This document shows positions 44,692-53,075 of a stretch of DNA of 64,000 bases, one piece after another (the first letter of the stretch is position 1; every line of letters begins with the position of its first letter). The position numbers and the translations under genes are program-made. Under the pieces are notes generated by a model. It ran no database searches. It was given only the letters and a program-made list of their open reading frames with translations, and had not been told where the DNA came from. Source of the DNA: VAZQ01 sp963753575 (GTDB lineage Bacteria; Pseudomonadota; Alphaproteobacteria; Rhizobiales; Xanthobacteraceae); contig CAVWCR010000003.1 in NCBI GenBank assembly GCA_963753575.1, positions 4,650,001-4,714,000 of the forward strand, written 5' to 3'.

Positions 44692-46070
44692 GAGCCGGGT
44701 TTCGACTTCCCGCCCTGGGAGCGCGCCTTCGACGTCTTCGTATCGCCGGACTTGCTCGCATTGACCGATTTGGCGTTGACCGATTTGGCGCCGTCTTTCC
44801 CCTTGTCGGACTTGCTGGCAACCGCGCTCGGGATCGGCGGTTTCGCCCGCGGCAGCGGCATCTTGCGGCCGGCCTTGACGATATCGAGCGCCCGCGGCAA
44901 CAGCATCACGAAACGGCCCTGTTGACGGATGCGGCCCGCGATCTTGCCGGCATCATCGCCCGCGCCCCAATAGAGGTCGGCGCGCGCCGGCCCCACGATA
45001 GCGGAGCCGGTATCCTGCGCCACCATGAGGCGGCGGAACTTGGTTGCCGGCCGCCCGCTCTGGATCGGCAGCTTGGCCTCGATGAAAAATGGCGTCCCGT
45101 AGACGTGGGTCTTGTCGACCGCGATGGAGCGTCCCGGGATCAGACGCACGCCCTGCGCCCCCACCGGTTCATCGTCGTTGTTCAGGCCGGTAATCCGAAA
45201 GAAAACGAACGACTTGTTGGTGCCGCGCACTTCTTTGGCTTGATCGGGATTGGCCAGCATCCAGCGCTTGATGCGATCCATCGACATTTCTTCGCGGGGA
45301 ATGAGATTGCGCTCGATCAGCACGCGCCCGACCGCCGAATAACTGTAGCCGTTGTGAGCGTCGTAGTTGAGCCGCAGCAGGGTACCGTCCTCCAGCCTGA
45401 TGCGGGCAGAACCCTGGATCTGGATCGACATGGCCTCGAACGGGTCGGCGACGTAACAGATTTCGAGCTTCTTGCCATCGAGGGCGCCTTCTTCGATGGC
45501 GAGACGATCGTGGTAAGGCTCGAACTGCTTCTTGCTGTTGAGGCGGCCGACAGTGGCGCGGTTTGGGATCTCCCCGTTCGTCTGCGTCTGGCCCTTGATT
45601 ACGAGATCGCGTGGACGGCGGTAGAGCGGTACGTGGAACTCCGGGTTTGGAAACCGCGAGCCGTCCACGATCGGTTCGAAGTAACCGGTGAGCAGACCGC
45701 TCTTTTCGCCGAGCTTGGCAATGCGTACCGGTTCAAAATTCTCCTCGAAGAAAGCCCGCGCCTTGGCGCCCTTGAGCGCGCCCAAGTGCGCCACGCGCCG
45801 GCACACATCCTTGAGCGCGGCGGCCACCGGCCTGGGGTCGCGCAAATGCCGCTGCCGGTTGAACGGCTCGCAGCTGGTCCGGAAGGCCGCAAACGCAGCG
45901 CCGTGGTCGTCGGCCGCCCAGCCGTCGAGATCCGACCATTTGACGGGCTCAAGCTGGGTATCCGGGATGTTGAGCGGATCGATAGGCTGATTGTGGACCT
46001 CGGCGGACGCAGCGGTGGCGCCCACGAGCCAAATTGCGAAAATGCGTCCAACCGACGTGCGTAGACGCAT
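44688..46070 (-). CDS. mltA: membrane-bound lytic transglycosylase A
   Basis: A 460-residue peptidoglycan-cleaving enzyme. Signal peptide IFAIWLVGATAASA (no lipobox Cys). The MltA barrel includes TGYFEPIVDGSR, PLYRRPRDLV and ADPFEAMSIQIQGSARI; the 3D domain MVAQDTGSAIVGPARADLYWGAG supplies the catalytic Asp. The tail is low complexity, Lys/Ser/Ala-rich, with a repeated KSVNA from a 15-base DNA duplication. The ATG at 46070 is preferred over an upstream frame extension. Confidence 0.92.
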   Translation of the reverse strand: MRLRTSVGRIFAIWLVGATAASAEVHNQPIDPLNIPDTQLEPVKWSDLDGWAADDHGAAFAAFRTSCEPFNRQRHLRDPRPVAAALKDVCRRVAHLGALKGAKARAFFEENFEPVRIAKLGEKSGLLTGYFEPIVDGSRFPNPEFHVPLYRRPRDLVIKGQTQTNGEIPNRATVGRLNSKKQFEPYHDRLAIEEGALDGKKLEICYVADPFEAMSIQIQGSARIRLEDGTLLRLNYDAHNGYSYSAVGRVLIERNLIPREEMSMDRIKRWMLANPDQAKEVRGTNKSFVFFRITGLNNDDEPVGAQGVRLIPGRSIAVDKTHVYGTPFFIEAKLPIQSGRPATKFRRLMVAQDTGSAIVGPARADLYWGAGDDAGKIAGRIRQQGRFVMLLPRALDIVKAGRKMPLPRAKPPIPSAVASKSDKGKDGAKSVNAKSVNASKSGDTKTSKARSQGGKSKPGS

Positions 46071-46087
46071 CACCTGCGGCTCCGCTT

Positions 46088-46804
46088 TTAGTGTCCGGCT
46101 TCGGTCGCGACGAGCTTCCAGTTGGGATCGCGAGAAGTGACGTCGCGTGCGAACGTCCAAACGTCCGTAACGTCGGTGACTTTTTCGGGGCTGCCGTCGA
46201 TCACATTTCCGTTGCGGTCGCGGGTAACCGAAATGAGCTGCGACACGAACCGCACCGTGACCTGCGCGGTGCGTCCGCGCAGCTCGGCCCCGATGATGTC
46301 GGCCCGGTCGATCGACACGAACCGGCTCTCGGCCTTCTCGCCCCTGGCCTCACGCTCGCGGATGGCGGCCTCGAAACCGTCATAGACCTCGCGCGACAGA
46401 AGGTTCTTGAGGGTACGGCGGTCGCCTTCTGCGAACGCGGTGACAATCATCTCGTAGGCGGCGCGCCCGCCACCCACGAACTGCTTGGCGTCAAAGGACT
46501 TGTCGTCGCGCACGATCGCGTCAAGACCGGCCGCCACCGCGGACCCGGCCTCCGCAATGCCCTTCCAGCGCTCTGTCGGTTCGGCCGGCTCGGTCGGCTT
46601 CGAGGGCGGCTCGCCGCCACGGCCGGGCAGCGCCACCACGTTGTCGTTGGTCGAAGGGCGCACCGCATCGCGCGCCGAATATGGGTCATAGGGCGGCCGT
46701 TCGCGCCCAGTCCGTTGGCCGAGCACGCTACGCAGGCGCAGAAAGATGAACACTGCCAGCGCCAAAAAGATGATCGTGTAGATATCGAATGGCACGTCTT
46801 GCAC
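46088..46804 (-). CDS. Tim44/TimA-family membrane-associated protein
   Basis: A 238-residue protein with one N-terminal helix (IYTIIFLALAVFIFLRLRSVLG), a Pro/Glu-rich linker and a Tim44-like domain (FVGGGRAAYEMIVTAFAEGD, DIIGAELRGRTAQVTVRFVSQ). The bacterial relative of the mitochondrial import motor subunit; its bacterial role is not clear. Starts with GTG. It is 17 bases upstream of mltA and divergent from fxsA, conserved in alphaproteobacteria. Confidence 0.88.
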   Translation of the reverse strand: MQDVPFDIYTIIFLALAVFIFLRLRSVLGQRTGRERPPYDPYSARDAVRPSTNDNVVALPGRGGEPPSKPTEPAEPTERWKGIAEAGSAVAAGLDAIVRDDKSFDAKQFVGGGRAAYEMIVTAFAEGDRRTLKNLLSREVYDGFEAAIREREARGEKAESRFVSIDRADIIGAELRGRTAQVTVRFVSQLISVTRDRNGNVIDGSPEKVTDVTDVWTFARDVTSRDPNWKLVATEAGH

Positions 46805-47013
46805 GCCTCAGCAGCCGTGATGACCAACCCTGGAAAAATCAGCGGGCATACCGCAGGGTTCCAAATCTGCGGAGCTAAAGTCAGTTCCCGCGGTTATATG
46901 TAGGCACGTGGCCAAGCCGATCCAGTGCGCCCGTCGGCGGAGCCCTCGTTCAGTTTGAACCATAGACGATCCCGATCCCGACGCCAACCTACGTCACGCA
47001 GGATTTACGCCCG

Positions 47014-47502
47014 ATGTCCTTGGTGAAATGGGCCTTTATCGGAGTAATTCTGCTCCCTTTGGGAGAGTTCATTGCCTTTGCGGCGGTGGCCCTGGTCATT
47101 GGGTGGCTTTTGGCCATGACCTTGTTCGTTGCCACCTCGGGCGCCGGCATCCTCTTGCTCCGGCGTGCAGGCCGGCGCGATCTCGACCGGTTTCGCAGCG
47201 TACTCAGTGCGCGCGGCCTTTCCGCCATTAACCTCGATACACCCGGCCTCGCCTCCATAGCCGGTGCGATTCTCCTTGTGCTGCCGGGCTTTATCACCGA
47301 CCTCGCGGGCGCCTTGCTGCTCCTGCCGCCGGCGCGCCGCTGGATCAGGGCGGCGATCGGTCGCGCGCTACGCAAGGAGCGCGCCGCGACCAACTCCGAC
47401 GTGGTCGATCTCGCGCCCAGCGAGTGGCGGCAGGTATCCGAGACGATCGAAGCACACGACCAGGAGCGCATTTCTCCGCGCAGAAGAAAACGCGCGCCTT
47501 GA
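47014..47502 (+). CDS. fxsA: FxsA-family membrane protein
   Basis: A 162-residue inner-membrane protein of the FxsA family: helices WAFIGVILLPLGEFIAFAAVALVIGWLLAMTLF, then GAGILLLRRAG and PGLASIAGAILLVLPGFITDLAGALLLLPPARR. In E. coli FxsA affects exclusion of phage T7. The C-terminal tail is polar. It precedes secB on the same strand. Confidence 0.9.
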   Translation: MSLVKWAFIGVILLPLGEFIAFAAVALVIGWLLAMTLFVATSGAGILLLRRAGRRDLDRFRSVLSARGLSAINLDTPGLASIAGAILLVLPGFITDLAGALLLLPPARRWIRAAIGRALRKERAATNSDVVDLAPSEWRQVSETIEAHDQERISPRRRKRAP

Positions 47503-47597
47503 GAACACGCTTTCGTGATCCTTGTCCGGCACCGCCCCCTGTGTTAGCCACGCCACCGCGCGGTGCGGAATTCCGGCCGGGACAGAGGGTAGCGTTC

Positions 47598-48095
47598 ATG
47601 ACCACGACCAATGGCGGCCCGGATGCGCCGCAGCCTGACCAACAACAGGCGCCGGCGCTCAACGTACTCGGCCAGTACATCAAGGACTTCTCGTTCGAGA
47701 ATCCGAACGCTCCGCGTTCGCTGGCGCCAAGCGAGGCCCAGCCGGCGATCAACATTGCCATCAATGTGGGGGTCCAGCAGCTGGGCCAGAGCGAGTACGA
47801 AGTGTCGCTCAAGCTCGAGGGCAAGGCAGAGAATTCGGGTACGGTGCTGTTCGCGTTCGACCTCACCTTCGCGGGCATGTTCCGGCTCCAGAACGTGCCC
47901 GCTGAGCACCTGCAGCCGCTCCTCTTGATCGAATGCCCGCGGCTCCTGTTTCCGTTCGCGCGCGAGATGATCGCGACCGCGGTGCGCAACGGTGGCTTTG
48001 CGCCGCTCCTGCTCGACCCGGTCGACTTCGTCGCGCTCTATCAGCAGCGCCTGGCGCAAGCCGGCACAGAGCCCGCCACGCCTTCGCCACTTTGA
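47598..48095 (+). CDS. secB: SecB preprotein chaperone
   Basis: A 165-residue export chaperone that keeps precursors unfolded and hands them to SecA. LNVLGQYIKDFSFENPNAP, INVGVQQLGQSEYEVSLKLEG and LIECPRLLFPFAREMIA with GGFAPLLLDPVDF are canonical. The ATG at 47598 fits; upstream frame is non-homologous. Convergent with dnaQ seven bases away. Confidence 0.95.
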   Translation: MTTTNGGPDAPQPDQQQAPALNVLGQYIKDFSFENPNAPRSLAPSEAQPAINIAINVGVQQLGQSEYEVSLKLEGKAENSGTVLFAFDLTFAGMFRLQNVPAEHLQPLLLIECPRLLFPFAREMIATAVRNGGFAPLLLDPVDFVALYQQRLAQAGTEPATPSPL

Positions 48096-48102
48096 CGAAA
48101 CC

Positions 48103-48792
48103 CTAGCGGTAATCGAGCCAGACCGCCTTGTCGCCGAGGCGACCGACAAATTGGCCATGCGCCTCGCGCTCGGCCTCGGTCAGGCGCGCGTCGATCGGTA
48201 TCGGTCGTCGCGGTGCCGCCGCCCGCTTCCTGCCTGGTGTTATCTGGGTGCGGCCGGTGTCCACCAGGATCAGCGACGCCTGCCGACCGCCGATAAGCTC
48301 GATATAGACCTCGGCCAGCAGTTCGGCGTCGAGTAATGCGCCATGCTTGGTCCGGCGCGAGTTGTCGATACCGTAGCGCGCGCACAGATCATCCAGCCGA
48401 TTGGGACCGTTCGGATGCCGGCGGCGCGCCAGCATGAGCGTATCGACCAGACGATCGCGGGCGACGATCTGCTTGGTGCAGCGCTCAAGCTCCGCGTTCA
48501 GAAAGCTCAGGTCGAAGAGCGCGTTGTGGGCAACGAGCGGCACGTCTTCGATGAAGGCGGCGAGCTCGTCCGCGACCTCGGCAAAGCGCGGCTTGTCTTT
48601 CAGGAATTCGACGGAAAGGCCGTGCACCGCGAACGCTTCCGCCGGCATGTCGCGCTCGGGATTGAAATAGCGATGAAAGAACCGGCCGCTCGGGAAGCGA
48701 TTCACCAGCTCGATGCAGCCGATCTCGACCAGCCGATGCCCCTGCAAGGGATCGAGCCCGGTCGTCTCGGTGTCGAACACGATCTCGCGCAT
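48103..48792 (-). CDS. dnaQ: DNA polymerase III epsilon subunit
   Basis: A 229-residue 3'-5' proofreading exonuclease. ExoI is VFDTETTGL, ExoII HNALFDLSFLNAE, ExoIII HGALLDAELLAEVYIEL with the catalytic His and Asp. The C-terminus is shorter than that of E. coli. Directly downstream of coaE on the minus strand. Confidence 0.95.
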   Translation of the reverse strand: MREIVFDTETTGLDPLQGHRLVEIGCIELVNRFPSGRFFHRYFNPERDMPAEAFAVHGLSVEFLKDKPRFAEVADELAAFIEDVPLVAHNALFDLSFLNAELERCTKQIVARDRLVDTLMLARRRHPNGPNRLDDLCARYGIDNSRRTKHGALLDAELLAEVYIELIGGRQASLILVDTGRTQITPGRKRAAAPRRPIPIDARLTEAEREAHGQFVGRLGDKAVWLDYR

Positions 48793-48835
48793 CGCAATCC
48801 CATTCGGCTAGTGCCGCCGCTTTGAAGCCGGCGAA

Positions 48836-49435
48836 TCACTTCCGCCGCGTCGGTATTGTAGCGACGGCGTCGAGCACCGCACGCACTTGCGCGCGCGCCG
48901 CCTCGAACCCCTGCGAAGTGTCCACCACAAAATCGGCGCGCCGGCGCTTCTCCGCATCCGGCAGCTGGTTCGCCAGGATCGCCTCGAATTTCTCCGCGGT
49001 CATGCCGGGCCGCTCCAGCACGCGTGCGCGCTGCACGTCTGGCGGCGCCGACACCACCACGACGGCGTCGACCCGCTCCTCCCCGCCGGTCTCGAACAGG
49101 AGCGGAATGTCGAGCACCACGACTTTCTCGCCGCGCGCTTGCGCCTCGGCCAGAAAGCGCTCCTCGGATGCATGCACCAGCGGATGCACGATGCCCTCAA
49201 GCTTCTTGAGCGCGGCGGGATCGTCGAGCACGCGCGCCGCGAGCTTGCCGCGGTCGACCTTGCCGCCGGCGGTCGTGCCCGGGAATGCGGCCTCGATCAG
49301 CGGGACCGCCTCGCCCGCATAGAGCCGGTGCACCGCCGCATCGGCGTCATGCACCGGTGCGCCGGCTTCTCTAAAGAAGCCCGCAGTCGTCGACTTTCCC
49401 ATTCCGACCGAGCCGGTCAAACCGAGGACGAGCAT
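48836..49435 (-). CDS. coaE: dephospho-CoA kinase
   Basis: A 199-residue P-loop kinase for the last step of CoA synthesis. Walker A is GLTGSVGMGKSTT; VHDADAAVHRLY and VLDIPLLFETGGEERVD are the CoA-binding and lid parts. In relatives aroE and maf lie just upstream; here an 8-kb lipid-related island intervenes. Confidence 0.95.
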   Translation of the reverse strand: MLVLGLTGSVGMGKSTTAGFFREAGAPVHDADAAVHRLYAGEAVPLIEAAFPGTTAGGKVDRGKLAARVLDDPAALKKLEGIVHPLVHASEERFLAEAQARGEKVVVLDIPLLFETGGEERVDAVVVVSAPPDVQRARVLERPGMTAEKFEAILANQLPDAEKRRRADFVVDTSQGFEAARAQVRAVLDAVATIPTRRK

Positions 49436-49619
49436 GCGCGCTACAATTCCTTTGTCGGGCGCAGCCAGCCGCAGGCCACGCGGGCGGTACGATATAGCGC
49501 TTCTGCCGCTGCGCCAGTCCCGCCAACCGCTGCGGGTGCCATTTCACAGAAGTTACACGGGGCGGCGTTAGTGGGCGTGGCAATTCATGCTGGCGCGATT
49601 CGCCAATGGGCACGAGACC

Positions 49620-49943
49620 ATGACCGCATGGCACGCACTGCTCCTGGCCGGGCTGTTCGAGATCGCCTGGGCGGTGGGGCTCAAATATTCTGACGGGTTC
49701 ACTCGGCTGTGGCCAAGCCTCGGCACGGTCGTGGCCATCGGGCTCAGCTTCGTCATGATGTCGCTGTCGCTGAAATCGATTCCGTTCGGCACCGCCTACG
49801 CGATCTGGACAGGTACCGGGGCCGCTGGTGCGATCCTGGTCGGGATGGTCTTGTTCGGGGAATCCGCCGACGCTCTTCGCGTTGTCTGCTTGACCCTGAT
49901 TGTTATCGGTATTGTGGGCCTGCGGCTCGCAAGCTCCCATTAA
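49620..49943 (+). CDS. SMR transporter, SugE/Gdx (guanidinium exporter) type
   Basis: A 107-residue four-helix small multidrug resistance protein. It carries Glu in FEIAWAVGLKYSDGFTRLWPS, the central proton/substrate residue, and GTAYAIWTGTGAAGA. The WAVGLKY-x-x-GF-x-R-x-x-PS sequence is that of SugE/Gdx, which exports guanidinium, rather than EmrE. I saw no clear guanidine riboswitch in the leader. Confidence 0.85.
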   Translation: MTAWHALLLAGLFEIAWAVGLKYSDGFTRLWPSLGTVVAIGLSFVMMSLSLKSIPFGTAYAIWTGTGAAGAILVGMVLFGESADALRVVCLTLIVIGIVGLRLASSH

Positions 49944-49958
49944 TATTAACAGCTTTCA

Positions 49959-49976
49959 GCGTCACATCGCTGTCAT
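49959..49976 (+). promoter_or_regulatory. candidate Pho box upstream of the GT21-like gene
   Basis: GCGTCAC-ATCG-CTGTCAT has two seven-base half sites at the 11-base period of PhoB boxes (consensus CTGTCAT-N4-CTGTCAT). The second half is perfect, the first matches four of seven. It lies 22 bases before the ATG at 49999. Confidence 0.4.
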
Positions 49977-49998
49977 GGGCGGCAGCGCATAACGAGCC

Positions 49999-51132
49999 AT
50001 GCCGACTTTGATTCTCGCTGCCGGCTCGTTCTGCGCGGTAACGGTTCTGGTTCAGATCGTCAGCGTCCTCATCGCGGTTTGGCGAATGCGGACCGTGTCG
50101 AGCGAGCGTGCGCCAACGCAGAACGCGCCCGCGGTTTCGCTGATCCGTCCGGTGTGCGGGTTCGAGAATTTCGCCGAGGAAACGCTCGGCTCGGCCTTCC
50201 GGCTCGATTATCCGAACTACGAAATCATCTTTTGCGCCGAGCATGCCAGCGATGCCGCGGTGCCGCTGGTCAACCGCCTGATCGCGGCGCACCCGGACGT
50301 TCCGGCGCGGCTGATCATCGGCATCGACCGCGTCAGCGCCAATCCGAAACTGAACAACATCGTCAAGGGCTGGCGCGCGGCAGCACATGGCTGGATCGTC
50401 ATCGCCGACAGCAACGTGCTGATGCCGCGCCACTACATTCAGCGCCTGCTGGCGACGTGGCGGCCCGATACTGGCCTCGTGTGTTCGCCGCCGATTGGAT
50501 GCCTGCCAGATGGCGCTTGGGCCGAGCTCGAATGCGCTTTCCTCAACACCTATCAGGCGCGCTGGCAGTGTTCTGCCGACAGCGCCGGGTTCGGATTCGC
50601 GCAAGGCAAGACGATGCTGTGGCGGCGCGACATCTTGGAGCGCGCCGGCGGTATCCGCGCCTTGGCCGGCGAGCTCGCCGAGGATGCGGCCGCCACCAAG
50701 CTTGTCCGCAAAGCCGGTCTGCGTGTCCGTGTCGTCGATCGTCCGTTCTTCCAACCACTGGGGCACCGTGCGGCCGCCGATGTCTGGCGCCGGCAGCTGC
50801 GCTGGGCGCGGCTGCGGCGCGATTCGTTCACGGCTCTGTTCGGGCTGGAATTATTCGCAGGTATCGTGCCGGCACTGGTGTCCGGCGCGGTTGCGGCAGG
50901 CGCCGCGGGACTGCCGATCGTGCCCTGCCTGCTGGCGCTCGGCCTCGTCTGGTACGGCGCCGAAGCTTGGCTGTGCCTGACGGCGGGGTGGTTCCTGTCG
51001 CACCGATCGCCGCTCATTTGGCTGGTGCGCGACTTGCTGCTGCCGGTTCTTTGGGCGTCGGCCTGGCTCGGCAAAGACTTCGTCTGGCGCGATACCCCCA
51101 TGCGAATAGCCGATCGGGGGAGAAATGCCTGA
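49999..51132 (+). CDS. membrane glycosyltransferase, GT21 / ceramide-glucosyltransferase or HpnI-like
   Basis: A 377-residue processive-type GT2-fold enzyme. A membrane helix (residues 5-28) precedes the catalytic domain: VSLIRPVCGFENFAEETL (nucleotide site), Asp137 in IADSNV, an ELAEDAAATKL acceptor-Asp region and the closing R-x-x-R-W at about 265-269. Two or three C-terminal helices follow. Family members glucosylate ceramide, diacylglycerol or hopanoid lipids. The lipid neighbourhood supports a glycolipid product; the acceptor cannot be fixed. Confidence 0.82.
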   Translation: MPTLILAAGSFCAVTVLVQIVSVLIAVWRMRTVSSERAPTQNAPAVSLIRPVCGFENFAEETLGSAFRLDYPNYEIIFCAEHASDAAVPLVNRLIAAHPDVPARLIIGIDRVSANPKLNNIVKGWRAAAHGWIVIADSNVLMPRHYIQRLLATWRPDTGLVCSPPIGCLPDGAWAELECAFLNTYQARWQCSADSAGFGFAQGKTMLWRRDILERAGGIRALAGELAEDAAATKLVRKAGLRVRVVDRPFFQPLGHRAAADVWRRQLRWARLRRDSFTALFGLELFAGIVPALVSGAVAAGAAGLPIVPCLLALGLVWYGAEAWLCLTAGWFLSHRSPLIWLVRDLLLPVLWASAWLGKDFVWRDTPMRIADRGRNA

Positions 51133-51191
51133 GCGTCATCCGTTCGCAATAGAAATCAGCGACACGGAGCTTCGCAACATTCACAACCCAG

Positions 51192-52091
51192 ATGCTTGTG
51201 GCCGCAACCAACGATCCTAGGCAATTTCGGACGCTGTTCCTGTCCGACATCCATCTCGGTCGGCGCGGCTGCCAGGCCGAAGAGCTCATCGACTTTTTGC
51301 GCCACCATGAGGCCGACACCATTTATCTGGTCGGAGACATTGTCGACGGCTGGGAGCTTAGATCGGGTTGGTACTGGCCGCAGGCGCACAACGACGTCGT
51401 GCAGAAGCTGCTGCGGCAAGCGCGCAAGGGCGCGCGTGTGATTTATATTCCAGGAAACCACGACGAATTTCTGCGCGACTACTACGGCACTCACTTTGGC
51501 GGTGTCGAGGTGCTGGAGAGCGCCATTCATGTGGCCGCCGACGGCAAGCGCTACCTCGTGATCCATGGCGACCTGTTCGACGTGGTGATCCGGCATGCGC
51601 GCTGGCTCGCGCTGCTTGGCGACAAGGCCTATGACGCCGCCATCTGGTGCAATACCGCACTCAACATCGTCCGCCGCAAGCTCGGCCTCACCTACTGGTC
51701 GCTCTCGCAATGGGCCAAGCTGAAGGTCAAGAACGCCGTCAATTTCATCGGCCAGTACGAGCAAACGATCGCTGCCGAGGCCCAGCGGCACGGCGTCGAC
51801 GGCGTGATCTGCGGCCATATTCACCACCCGGTGATCCGGGACGACGCCGGCTGCCGCTACATCAATTGCGGCGACTGGGTGGAAAGCTGCACCGCGGTGG
51901 TCGAGCATTTCGACGGCCGATTTGAGATCATCCGGTGGGCGAGGCGCTCTCGGCCGGACGAGCTCCTGCCGGACGAGCAGGAAGACTTAGGCGCGGAAGG
52001 CTTGGGCACGGTAGGCTTAGGCGCAGACGGCTTGGGCGCGGTCGCCTCTGCGTCCATTCTTCGCCACGCCATTAAGGCCGCCGAATCCTGA
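51192..52091 (+). CDS. plcP: calcineurin-like metallophosphatase, PlcP-type phospholipase C (annotated in some genomes as LpxH-like)
   Basis: A 299-residue metallophosphoesterase. Metal ligands: Asp19 and His21 (SDIHLG), Asp49 (VGDIVDGW), Asn88 and His89 (GNHDE), His124 (HGD) and GHIHHP. The stretch GWYWPQAHNDVVQKLL and AKLKVKNAVNFIG fits my memory of Sinorhizobium PlcP, which splits phosphatidylcholine to diacylglycerol under phosphate starvation; LpxH-like hydrolase is the alternative. The tail has four Gly-Leu-Gly pentapeptides from a 15-base DNA repeat. The symbol is tentative. Confidence 0.72.
   Translation: MLVAATNDPRQFRTLFLSDIHLGRRGCQAEELIDFLRHHEADTIYLVGDIVDGWELRSGWYWPQAHNDVVQKLLRQARKGARVIYIPGNHDEFLRDYYGTHFGGVEVLESAIHVAADGKRYLVIHGDLFDVVIRHARWLALLGDKAYDAAIWCNTALNIVRRKLGLTYWSLSQWAKLKVKNAVNFIGQYEQTIAAEAQRHGVDGVICGHIHHPVIRDDAGCRYINCGDWVESCTAVVEHFDGRFEIIRWARRSRPDELLPDEQEDLGAEGLGTVGLGADGLGAVASASILRHAIKAAES
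51984..52043 (+). repeat. tandem 15-base repeat, four units, inside the plcP-like gene
   Basis: Units start at 51984, 51999, 52014 and 52029 and follow GGCTTRGGCRCRG plus two variable bases. They keep the reading frame and encode (D/G)LG followed by two variable residues. Confidence 0.85.
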
Positions 52092-52097
52092 TACACC

Positions 52098-53039
52098 TCA
52101 AGGCAGCCGCAGCAGCGGCTGTCCCATGCGGATGACGGTGCCTTCCGCGAGGCGATCGCAGAGCGCAAAGCCCTCCGGCGCAAACAGCACGATGGTCGAC
52201 CCGTGCTGGAACCAGCCCATTTCGTCGCCCTTGGCGAATTGCGCGCTGCACGGGATGACGTTGCGCGCGGTCTTGCGGCGAACCAGCGTTCTCGCACGAG
52301 GTCGCTCATCGATTCGGGAGCGCACCCCTGCCGGCACATGCGACAGCCGACGCAGGTCGCGTGCGTCATCCAGGAACGGCAGCCGGATGCTCGCAACCAG
52401 GATCGCGGCGATCGGCACCAGCGTGACCGTATGGCCGCTGCCGGTCAGCGTCGTCTGCAGCACCGCGCGCTCGTTTCGGCAAAACAGCCTTTCGATCCGC
52501 TTGAGCGCGATCGGATTGACGTTCCAGGTATCGCCCGAGATGTAGGTGACCTGCTCGATCCGGCAATCATGCGGGGCGTGGAAGCGATGGTACATGCTGG
52601 AGGTGAGCCGCAGCGTGACGTATTGCCCGTTGCGGTGCGCATCCACCACACCGCCGTCGCCCATGAGGTCTTCCAGGCGATAGGGAAAGCCCTTGATCTG
52701 GAACACGGTGGTGCCAGCGATCGTGCCCAAGGAGCCCACGATGGCGTCGCAGGGGCTCACCAGAATGGAAGGATCGGGGTCAACCGGCCGCGCGCCATCC
52801 TTGAGCTCGCGGGTAAAGCAATCGTGCATGCTTCGGAAGCGGGTCTTGCGCGCCTCGCTCAGATCGAGATCCGAGAACAGGCGCCAGGTCGCGAACGACA
52901 AGTCGCGCACCAAAGGCTGCTCGATCTGGCTGAACCAGCCCATGAACCGCGTCAGCAGACGGCGCGGAATCCTGTTGGTAAGCAGGAAGTTGAGGCTCTC
53001 CTGCTGGCACACTTTGGCGATCGCGGAACGGATTGTCAT
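52098..53039 (-). CDS. psd: phosphatidylserine decarboxylase
   Basis: A 313-residue proenzyme that makes phosphatidylethanolamine. Conserved YHRFHAPHDCRIEQVTYISGD and VNPIALKRIERLFCRNERAVL are typical; self-cleavage at Gly280-Ser281 in the HGST motif would create the pyruvoyl group. It is close to the full-length (type I) class rather than the short rhizobial one, so it may be an extra copy. Convergent with the plcP-like gene by six bases, divergent from the aminotransferase gene. Confidence 0.92.
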   Translation of the reverse strand: MTIRSAIAKVCQQESLNFLLTNRIPRRLLTRFMGWFSQIEQPLVRDLSFATWRLFSDLDLSEARKTRFRSMHDCFTRELKDGARPVDPDPSILVSPCDAIVGSLGTIAGTTVFQIKGFPYRLEDLMGDGGVVDAHRNGQYVTLRLTSSMYHRFHAPHDCRIEQVTYISGDTWNVNPIALKRIERLFCRNERAVLQTTLTGSGHTVTLVPIAAILVASIRLPFLDDARDLRRLSHVPAGVRSRIDERPRARTLVRRKTARNVIPCSAQFAKGDEMGWFQHGSTIVLFAPEGFALCDRLAEGTVIRMGQPLLRLP

Positions 53040-53075
53040 GAAACCGTAAGATTACCTCGCTAGCGCTTCAGACCA

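Noticed and set aside
49436..49619. Possible guanidine riboswitch before the SugE-like gene
   Set aside because: ACGG and ACGA tetrads occur, but not as the loops of two short hairpins as a guanidine-II riboswitch needs.
51134..51152. Third Pho-box-like site upstream of the PlcP-like gene (GCGTCAT with a weak second half)
   Set aside because: The second half matches poorly and the site is at the end of the preceding gene.
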